A stretch of 10,477 nucleotides of DNA from Candidatus Cloacimonadota bacterium (GTDB lineage: Bacteria; Cloacimonadota; Cloacimonadia; Cloacimonadales; JAJBBL01), in assembly GCA_020532365.1 (NCBI GenBank), contig JAJBBL010000098.1:1-10477 (forward strand), given 5' to 3'. The position numbers were made by a program, and so were the translations under genes. The notes beneath the pieces were generated by a model. That model was not told where the DNA came from. It saw only the letters and a program-made list of their open reading frames with translations, and searched no databases. Positions 1 to 6,641 of the stretch are shown here, one piece after another. Numbering within the stretch: position 1 is the first letter of the stretch; each line of letters begins with the position of its first letter.

Positions 1-19
1 AGGCGGCCCTAAGCCGCCT
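1..19. terminator. GC-rich hairpin at left edge, possible terminator of an upstream gene
   Basis: Bases 1-7 pair perfectly with 13-19 (AGGCGGC with GCCGCCT), leaving a 5-base loop. The stem may extend to the left, outside the window. Such a compact GC stem in an AT-rich intergenic region is typical of an intrinsic terminator, but the bases that follow on the + strand (TACGACTATTCTCC) are only pyrimidine-rich and lack a clear T run. It could therefore be a terminator for a gene on either side, or another RNA structure. Identity is uncertain because the upstream gene is not visible. Confidence 0.35.
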
Positions 20-151
20 ACGACTATTCTCCTTACTTTCCTATAGGGTGAAGGGTTGAAAATATGAGGTTAAATGGGTGTTGTTTTAGAAGGCAAAGAT
101 GGGGAGAGAAAACTCTTGTTTGAGGATCGAAGAATTAGCTTCATTCCAAAA

Positions 152-172
152 TTGAAGTTAGATCTTGAAGTT
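152..172. repeat. Short direct repeat TTGAAGTT x2 upstream of the kinase gene
   Basis: The octamer TTGAAGTT occurs at 152-159 and again at 165-172, a period of 13 bases. The first copy also forms the right arm of a weak hairpin with 136-143 (8 pairs, one G-T, 9-base loop). The repeat lies about 45 bases upstream of the candidate -35 box. It could be a regulator-binding site, but a chance repeat in AT-rich DNA is also plausible. No known operator is recognised. Confidence 0.2.
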
Positions 173-214
173 TAAAAACTGAGGGGGTAGTCATTAAGAT
201 GTTGTTGATGATTC

Positions 215-243
215 TTGACAATTTGAGTTGATTAGGATAAATA
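215..243 (+). promoter_or_regulatory. Candidate sigma-70-type promoter for the operon
   Basis: A perfect TTGACA lies at 215-220. The -10 is less clear: GATAAA at 236-241 matches 4 of 6 consensus bases with a 15-base spacer, and TAAATA at 238-243 matches 3 of 6 with the ideal 17-base spacer. Transcription would start near 248-252, giving a short leader of about 20 bases before the start codon of the kinase gene. This is the best promoter-like site in 1-269. I saw no similar pair between the downstream genes, which fits one transcript for all four. Confidence 0.4.
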
Positions 244-257
244 GTTAGCAAACTGGT

Positions 258-262
258 GGAGG
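258..262 (+). promoter_or_regulatory. Strong Shine-Dalgarno site for the kinase gene
   Basis: GGAGG sits 7 bases before the ATG at 270. It fixes the start of the 1840-residue protein. The kinase glycine-rich loop begins only 13 residues later, as expected for a kinase domain placed at the extreme N-terminus. Confidence 0.75.
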
Positions 263-269
263 GTAGAAG

Positions 270-3200
270 ATGATTATTGATAATCGTTATAAGGTCATCG
301 AACGGCTTGGTATGGGCGCTTGGGCTGTGGTGTATAAAGTTGAGGATATTCGCACCAATCAAGCGTCAGTGTTGAAGATATTTCAAAACATAGATGCGAA
401 GACTCTCTATAAAAACATATCGGCAGCGAATATGTTTCTCATAACTAAGTTAGAGCACCCTAACCTAATGAACGTTACTTCTTTCGGTTCAGTGGACAAG
501 AATATATACTATCTTAGCGAGTTTTATGAGGGGGATACGTTATCAAAGTTCAAGTTTAGCCCTGATAAAGTTGACGATCTATACGATATTATTGTTCAGA
601 TTTGCTACGGCTTGAATGAGCTCCATAACCGGGGTCTGCAGCATAAAGATATCAAACCTGACAATATTCTATATAACTATCAAGATGAAAAGATTGAGGT
701 GCGTGTGCTCGATTACGGTTTTTCCAAAGCCGATGTCAGAAGGAATCAGCAGTATATCAGCGGCACGCTTCCCTATATAGCACCTGAAGTGTTTAGAGGT
801 GGTAAAAGCTTTGTAGAGAGCGATATATACTCCTTAGGCGTAACCCTTTACCGCGTAGTTACCGGCACGCTCCCCTATACTATTGAACAGCTTTCCGATA
901 TGATAACCGATGGGCGGAGCAACCTGTTTCCAAAGTTTCCGCGAGAACTGAACCCGAGTATTCCACCGAGCTTAGAAAAACTTATCCTTAAACTTATGGA
1001 GAGAAACAGAGCGGATCGTTTCCCTAATACCGAGAGTATAATCAAATATATCAATCGGATACAAGATACTGAATACCCGTTTTCACAGAAATTTTCTTTG
1101 CTGAACTCGATTAAGTATAACAGTAGCCTCGCCAGAGAAGAGTATACGAATACACTGCTTGGTTACCTTCCTTTGATAGAGGAGAAGAGTGGTAAAATAG
1201 TCGTCCTTTCAGGAGAAGGGGGGCTCGGCAAGAATAACATTCTCACTCTCTTCAGATACCATCTTCTGACTCACGACTACTATCTTTTTGACTATACCTG
1301 TGCCCCTAATGCTAAGGACCCTTTCTTTGCTTTGATGCGTGAATTTTTGTCTTCAACGACTACTAATAAAGAGATTTCTGATGGTCTGGTATTGGTTTCG
1401 GAGAAGATGAAAAGATTCCTCTATAACTCCGATGGCGTCGAGGAACAAGAGGTCGATTACATTAAGATTATCAATAGAGACTATGAGTTTGGCAAATCGT
1501 TTCTTCAAACACTGTCTGAAGATAAGCCGTTAATCTTTATCATCCGAGCAGGGCACTACCTAACTAAAGAGACTATTGAGTTTGTAAACTACGTTTCAAG
1601 CGTAGTTAGGCTCAACCGGATTATGATTGTTTTCAGCGTCGATAATATCGGGAGTGTAGGTGGTTTGGTGCACCCGATAAACATAGAGGTTCAGTCGCTA
1701 ACTATTCCAGAGATAAAGACTTATGTGGAAGAATTACTAAGAACGAGCGTTCCAGACGAGTTTTGTGAGGCGTTGAGGGATAGGACTAACGGTAATCCGG
1801 GATATATTAAAGAGATTTTGATCGATTTGATTGAAACACAACAACTTTGGGATGAAAAAGAGTATGACTTTCAAATAGAGTGGTCTGAATATAAGCTACC
1901 TGAGAAAATCATTCATAATATTTATGATAACCTCAGCCATTTGAAGCAAAACACTTATGAGGCGCTGCAAACATTGTCAGTAGTGGAGACACCACTCTCT
2001 TATGACTTAATGAAACTCATCTTGAATGTTGACGATAAAGAGCTCTTTTTCCTGATACAGGATGGAGTTAACAATCACGTATTAGTTAAAGAGAGCGAGT
2101 TTTTCTCCTTTGCTTTTAATGAGGCTAAAGAGCGTCTGATAAGCGAAATAGATGCTGATCGTGCCCTGAAAGTATCGAAGGATGTATTGGAGTATTTTGA
2201 GTCGAAAGCGGTCGTTCAGATAAACGTTGCTTTGGGGATCATTAAAAATGCAGAGGTGACTCAAGACGCTTATAGCATCAGAAAATACTACTTAAAACTA
2301 TACGAGCTTTACTCCCAAAAAGGGGATCAAGATAAGTCTTTCGATTCTATCACAAAGGTTATCGAATATGACTTTTCTCACGGCTTAGAGATTTCTGAAC
2401 AAGAGATTCTAAGAGACCTAAAACTCTTCCAAGAAGCGGCAGAGTTGACCGGTAAAGCCAAAACAGCACTCGAATTGTTTGAAAGAATAGATAACCTCCC
2501 TGATATTTTTGAAAATCACTATATTAAAGGGGTGTTGTGTAAATCACTCGAAAGATATAGGAGCGCATCGGTTGAGTTTGAAAAGTCGCTGACTTTGGCG
2601 ATAAGTGGGCGTCAGAATGCAAATGCACTAATCCAATTGTTGTGGACTTCGATGATGTTAAACGACTTTGAAAAAGCTGAGGAGTATCTCGAAAAGTTAG
2701 AGTCTATCAACCTCCCTTTAGATCTTGAAGTAGCCTTTGTAGACCGTAAAGGGGTCTTCCTTTATAAAAAAGGGAGAACAAAAGAGGCTATCCATCTGAT
2801 GAACTCCTTTAAGTCTAAGATTAAAGATGTGTCGACACCTGGATATTATGTGAAATTAGGTAACTTTTATAACAACTTAGCCCTCTTTAGTAGCTCTGAA
2901 AAAATGTATGATGACGCTTTGGCTAACTTCCAAAAGGCGGAGAAAATATGGAAACAGGTCGGCTATAAACACGCTTTGGGGGTTGTCTATAATAACTATA
3001 GTGATTTAGTGCTCCGTCAGGGGAAAACTCAAGAAGCGCTTGAATACTTAGAAAAAGCTTTGAAATACTGCACCGATACGGATCAAGTTAAGTGTGAAGC
3101 TCTAACTTATCTCAATTTTGGTGAGGTCTATATCAAGCTCGGTCGCTACAAAGAGGCAGAGAAAAACCTGTTAATAGCAGAAGCTAAGGTGCAAGAGCAA

Positions 3201-5792
3201 AAAGATAAGTCGCTGCTCCCCAATATTATCCATAATTTAGCTATCACTAAGAGTAAGATAGGTCGATTCTATAATTATTACAGCTTCATCGAACAACATA
3301 CCCCCGAAATCATTACTGAAGATATCAAAACGATCAGCCCGCTCATCAAGACCTGGTTCTACTTTCTGTTGGATATGGGGATGACCGAAAGATTGGAAGA
3401 GCTTACCGTTAAGAATACCGACTTAGACTATATCACAACCCAAGAAGAGGAGTTTTTCTTCCATATTCAGGCGTTACTGTATATGCAAAAAGGGGAGTAT
3501 GATAATGCTTTAGAACAGCTGGTTATTGCGCTCAGTCACGCCGAGAAAAATAGAAGTAGCTATGCACAATGTATCATCTATACAAAAATGATCGACTGTC
3601 ATGTGCACCTCAATAACCTGCAAAAAGCAAATGAGCTATATCTCAAGGCTAAGAAATTAACTGAAGAATACGATTATAAATACTGGGATACCTCTTTGGA
3701 AATCCTTAAGTCACAAATTGATCTTTTAGATAAACATATCAACTTAAGGCTGATCTTGAGAGCTCTTTTTAAAAATTTAGAGATTGCCAAACAGAACGAC
3801 TACTTTCAGCTTGAGTATAAAGCTCTGTTTTATATCACTTTAGTGCTGAAAGAATTGAGGGCGAGACGTAAAGCAAGAGAGTATTTTAACTACTATAGCA
3901 TCGCCGTAAATAAAGCGAGTAAAGACTTGCCAGAGGCTATGCAAGACAGTATATTACTGAAATCGCAAGCGAATACAGATACGTTTGAAGAGATTAAACA
4001 TATCTCGATCGCTAAAAGAGAATTACCGACAAATGAACAGTGGCAAAGAGAGCTATACGAGCTGCTCAATCTTGATGAAGTGGATCGCTTTAAATACTTT
4101 ATGAACAGAATCTTGAAGAGAATGTTTGTGCCTCACTTCTTCTCACTGGTGATCATCGAAGACTATAACAAAGGACAGCGTCCATTTCTCAACTTTAATA
4201 TAAAAATCAAACAGCTTTACCTCAAAGAGGTTGAGAGAAATATCCGTGAATCGGTCAGGTCTAATGAGCTTTTGCAGGGTAAGTTAGGCGAGTCTAATGT
4301 GCTCTATGTGCCGCTTAGATTGAGGGGTGCTATCGTTGGCTGTCTTATTATAGGGGATGCCGGAGAGCTTCCATTCTCGGAGCAAGAACTTAAACTGGCT
4401 GAAAACGTTAGAATCAATCTTACTTCACTGCTGGTCAGGATAAGAGATATTACTGCTATTAACAAAAATACAAGACTGATGAAACAACTGATGACCGCTT
4501 CTAATGAGTTTTTCTCACTCAAAGAGGTGGATAAACTTGAACACGAAATCGTCTCCTTTACCATCGATTTCATACAGTGTAACAGAGCCTTCCTCATCAA
4601 AAGAGATAGGTATGGTAACTTTGTCTACCAGTTGGCGATGGATAATCATAAAAACCTGATCAATGACCATACAAGAATTAGTAAGTCGGTGCTCAGTGAA
4701 GTGTATAATAATAAACGGGTTGCGTATACGCTTAACGCCTCTGCCGATAGCGTGTTTAAGAATTCTATCAGCGTTCAAGATTATCAATTACGCTCTATTT
4801 TCTGCGCGCCTATTATTGTAGACAATGAGATTTATGGACTGCTCTACGCCGATAACTATATTAATCCGAATAGAGATCTGAATATCGATATGCAAATAAT
4901 GGACCTATTTCTGATGCAGTCAGCTATTGCCCTAAAAAATGCGATACAGTATCGCTCGTTGATGAAGAAAAATATGGAGCTCTACTCCCTGGATAAGGCT
5001 AAAAATAAGTTTATGGAGGTCATTTCGCACGAGCTTAATACACCGCTGATGGTGCTCCAAAACCTCATCTCAAGATTAGCTAAAAATGAGGTTACGACTG
5101 TGGAAGAGAGAGACCAGACCATCCTCAAAGCAGACGAATCGCTGAAGAGGATTTTGGATAAGATTAACGATATTTATAGCCTCACTAAATACAATATGAT
5201 GACCGGAGTCAATAAAGAGATGACAGATGTCCGAGAGATTCTGGAAATAATTGTCAATGAGGCAACTATAGTTTCACGTGAGCGAAATATGATCTATAGA
5301 CTGGAAACAGAGGAGGACTTACCTATGGTTGAAGTGAATTGGGAGTCGTTCTATTTGATGATCTATCATATTGTGCTCAATGCAATTAGATATACAAAAG
5401 ATTTCGGAACTATTGTTATCGGTGCAAGAAAGTCGTCATTCCAAGATGAAGAGATTGACAATAAAGAAACATTGGTCGTATATGTCCAAGATAATGGAAT
5501 GGGAATACCGGAAAGTGAATTAGGAGAGGTATTTATACCCTTCCACGAACTTGTGGATAGCTACGCTCATCACTCCGGAACTGTCGAATATAACTCAAGT
5601 GGGCTCGGCGTTGGACTCTCTATTGCAAAACGTATCGCTGAACTGCATAACGGAGATATAAAGATTACAAGCAAAGAGAGAGAGGGGACTACCGTGTTTA
5701 TCTTTATACCATTCTCTGAGCTTGAAGGATTCAGTATCAGTGAGCCAAAACAGACCGATTATAATAATAAAGGACAAGATGATGACAAATAA
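270..5792 (+). CDS. Ser/Thr kinase - STAND-type NTPase - TPR - GAF - GAF - histidine kinase hybrid
   Basis: Giant soluble signalling protein (1840 aa) with no transmembrane segment or signal peptide. Residues 1-265 form a Hanks-type Ser/Thr kinase: glycine loop G14-x-G16-x-x-A19, ATP lysine K36, catalytic loop H125-K126-D127-I-K129 with N132, D148-Y-G, A171-P-E. Residues 290-600 resemble AAA_16/STAND ATPases, with P-loop G315...G320-K321-N322 and a Walker B-like strand at 421-430. A winged-helix-like stretch follows. About 667-1225 is a TPR solenoid. GAF domains lie near 1262-1395 and 1407-1565. The histidine kinase has H1587 in HELNTP, N-box N1704, G1 D1741-N-G-M-G, an FIPF F-box and G2 G1778-L-G-V-G. 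This order matches known bacterial and cyanobacterial dual-kinase hybrids. It should transfer phosphate from H1587 to a response regulator, but it carries no receiver and none is nearby. The NTPase active site looks dead (R426-A427 replace the acidic pair), and N54 stands where the kinase alpha-C Glu is expected. Signals sensed are unknown. Confidence 0.93.
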   Translation: MIIDNRYKVIERLGMGAWAVVYKVEDIRTNQASVLKIFQNIDAKTLYKNISAANMFLITKLEHPNLMNVTSFGSVDKNIYYLSEFYEGDTLSKFKFSPDKVDDLYDIIVQICYGLNELHNRGLQHKDIKPDNILYNYQDEKIEVRVLDYGFSKADVRRNQQYISGTLPYIAPEVFRGGKSFVESDIYSLGVTLYRVVTGTLPYTIEQLSDMITDGRSNLFPKFPRELNPSIPPSLEKLILKLMERNRADRFPNTESIIKYINRIQDTEYPFSQKFSLLNSIKYNSSLAREEYTNTLLGYLPLIEEKSGKIVVLSGEGGLGKNNILTLFRYHLLTHDYYLFDYTCAPNAKDPFFALMREFLSSTTTNKEISDGLVLVSEKMKRFLYNSDGVEEQEVDYIKIINRDYEFGKSFLQTLSEDKPLIFIIRAGHYLTKETIEFVNYVSSVVRLNRIMIVFSVDNIGSVGGLVHPINIEVQSLTIPEIKTYVEELLRTSVPDEFCEALRDRTNGNPGYIKEILIDLIETQQLWDEKEYDFQIEWSEYKLPEKIIHNIYDNLSHLKQNTYEALQTLSVVETPLSYDLMKLILNVDDKELFFLIQDGVNNHVLVKESEFFSFAFNEAKERLISEIDADRALKVSKDVLEYFESKAVVQINVALGIIKNAEVTQDAYSIRKYYLKLYELYSQKGDQDKSFDSITKVIEYDFSHGLEISEQEILRDLKLFQEAAELTGKAKTALELFERIDNLPDIFENHYIKGVLCKSLERYRSASVEFEKSLTLAISGRQNANALIQLLWTSMMLNDFEKAEEYLEKLESINLPLDLEVAFVDRKGVFLYKKGRTKEAIHLMNSFKSKIKDVSTPGYYVKLGNFYNNLALFSSSEKMYDDALANFQKAEKIWKQVGYKHALGVVYNNYSDLVLRQGKTQEALEYLEKALKYCTDTDQVKCEALTYLNFGEVYIKLGRYKEAEKNLLIAEAKVQEQKDKSLLPNIIHNLAITKSKIGRFYNYYSFIEQHTPEIITEDIKTISPLIKTWFYFLLDMGMTERLEELTVKNTDLDYITTQEEEFFFHIQALLYMQKGEYDNALEQLVIALSHAEKNRSSYAQCIIYTKMIDCHVHLNNLQKANELYLKAKKLTEEYDYKYWDTSLEILKSQIDLLDKHINLRLILRALFKNLEIAKQNDYFQLEYKALFYITLVLKELRARRKAREYFNYYSIAVNKASKDLPEAMQDSILLKSQANTDTFEEIKHISIAKRELPTNEQWQRELYELLNLDEVDRFKYFMNRILKRMFVPHFFSLVIIEDYNKGQRPFLNFNIKIKQLYLKEVERNIRESVRSNELLQGKLGESNVLYVPLRLRGAIVGCLIIGDAGELPFSEQELKLAENVRINLTSLLVRIRDITAINKNTRLMKQLMTASNEFFSLKEVDKLEHEIVSFTIDFIQCNRAFLIKRDRYGNFVYQLAMDNHKNLINDHTRISKSVLSEVYNNKRVAYTLNASADSVFKNSISVQDYQLRSIFCAPIIVDNEIYGLLYADNYINPNRDLNIDMQIMDLFLMQSAIALKNAIQYRSLMKKNMELYSLDKAKNKFMEVISHELNTPLMVLQNLISRLAKNEVTTVEERDQTILKADESLKRILDKINDIYSLTKYNMMTGVNKEMTDVREILEIIVNEATIVSRERNMIYRLETEEDLPMVEVNWESFYLMIYHIVLNAIRYTKDFGTIVIGARKSSFQDEEIDNKETLVVYVQDNGMGIPESELGEVFIPFHELVDSYAHHSGTVEYNSSGLGVGLSIAKRIAELHNGDIKITSKEREGTTVFIFIPFSELEGFSISEPKQTDYNNKGQDDDK
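5771..5774 (+). promoter_or_regulatory. Shine-Dalgarno site deciding the start of the second gene
   Basis: AGGA at 5771-5774 (inside AAAGGACA) precedes two adjacent ATG codons at 5779 and 5782. The spacing is 4 bases to the first and 7 bases to the second, so 5782 is preferred. The upstream in-frame ATG at 5722 has no such site and lies deep inside the kinase gene. The site lies in the last codons of the kinase gene, consistent with translational coupling. Confidence 0.55.
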
Positions 5793-6606
5793 TATCAACT
5801 TTTCAGAGGTTTTTGCCGAACGGAAAAATTTGGTTGTAGTCTTTGGAGATGAATTTAATCAGAATTATCGACTCACCTCAATTCTACTGACAATTGTTGG
5901 ACAATTTAAAGAAATTCAGCTCTACTATACCGACTTTCAATACGATCTCTTTAAGTGGCTGTTGCAAGACCAAGATGTGACCTGCTTGAACATTACTAAA
6001 GCTGTTGCACCTGTGGAACACTCCGTTGTGATTGCTTTGGCGAGTGATAAGAATACCGAGCGTTTCTATAGAATGCTCAATAAAAGTGTGTTGGTTGGAA
6101 TGGCAAAAAACACTAACTTCTCCTTAATACCGGAGCCTAAAGAGTCAATAGAGATCTGTACACGAACCTTTGACTCAATTGGCGTAAAATATTATGAGTT
6201 AGGGGATAATCTCGATCAGTTAGTTGAGAAACACTTTGACTCTGAGTTGCAAGAACAAGAGTTGGAACTGGTTTTAGATATCAATAACATGTTTAATAAA
6301 CTGCTAATAAATAGAGCTAGTAAATCGTGGAGAGAATACTTGGCTATGATTCAATGCAGTAGCGCAGCAGAGGGAAAAGGAGTTATCTCAGGTGGTGGAC
6401 GCTCTGAAAACAGAGACTTCTCTTTAAAAGAAATACTTGAATATGCTATGAAGAGTAAAAGAGTTGTTACAGATGATAAAGATTTCTTTGGCTTTTTGAA
6501 CCGTTTCCCGTTTAAGTATAAGGTTTATTATCTCGGTAAAATGGAGACCGATAAAGAGATTAGCGTCGGTCAGCTAAAAGAGCTATATACAAGAAAAGAA
6601 CAGTAA
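5782..6606 (+). CDS. Degenerate glycosyltransferase-9-like protein, function unknown
   Basis: Soluble 274-residue protein, not confidently assignable. Predicted secondary structure alternates beta and alpha as in a Rossmann fold: strand LVVVFGDEF at 17-25, then helix, strand and helix, then VVIALASD at 82-89. This resembles the N-terminal half of family 9 glycosyltransferases (lipopolysaccharide heptosyltransferases). Near the C-terminus, SLKEILEYAM at 214-223, then VVTDD at 228-232 and VYYLGK at 248-253, follow the pattern of the family's second domain (sL-x-el, lvv-x-nDSG, then a strand ending in G). However, the DSGPMH-type substrate motif is replaced by DDKDFF, and the protein is clearly shorter than the usual 330-350 residues. 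A glycine-rich linker (SGGG, 203-206) precedes this part. It may be a non-catalytic binding or partner protein. The start at 5782 overlaps the kinase gene by 11 bases, so the two products are probably made in a fixed ratio. The coding call is firm; the family link is inference. Confidence 0.8.
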   Translation: MTNNINFSEVFAERKNLVVVFGDEFNQNYRLTSILLTIVGQFKEIQLYYTDFQYDLFKWLLQDQDVTCLNITKAVAPVEHSVVIALASDKNTERFYRMLNKSVLVGMAKNTNFSLIPEPKESIEICTRTFDSIGVKYYELGDNLDQLVEKHFDSELQEQELELVLDINNMFNKLLINRASKSWREYLAMIQCSSAAEGKGVISGGGRSENRDFSLKEILEYAMKSKRVVTDDKDFFGFLNRFPFKYKVYYLGKMETDKEISVGQLKELYTRKEQ

Positions 6607-6641
6607 ACATTTAAGTTAAGCATAATAATTATGAGGGATAT

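Noticed and set aside
141..362. Minus-strand open frame of 73 codons crossing the kinase start
   Set aside because: It overlaps the promoter, ribosome-binding site and first 31 codons of a well-supported gene, has no recognisable motif and has low-complexity composition. It is a chance frame.
4304..4787. Two minus-strand open frames (98 and 90 codons) inside the GAF region
   Set aside because: They overlap each other and lie opposite well-formed GAF domain coding sequence. Their translations look like reverse-complement shadows.
5595..5798. Minus-strand frame with a hydrophobic N-terminus (67 codons) at the kinase/second-gene junction
   Set aside because: Its hydrophobic start is the antisense of an AT-rich linker and it overlaps the conserved G2 box of the histidine kinase. 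It has no supporting ribosome-binding site or homology.
6607..6641. Possible terminator or promoter between the GT9-like and TPR genes
   Set aside because: The 35-base AT-rich gap contains no GC stem, no T run after a stem, and no convincing -35/-10 pair.
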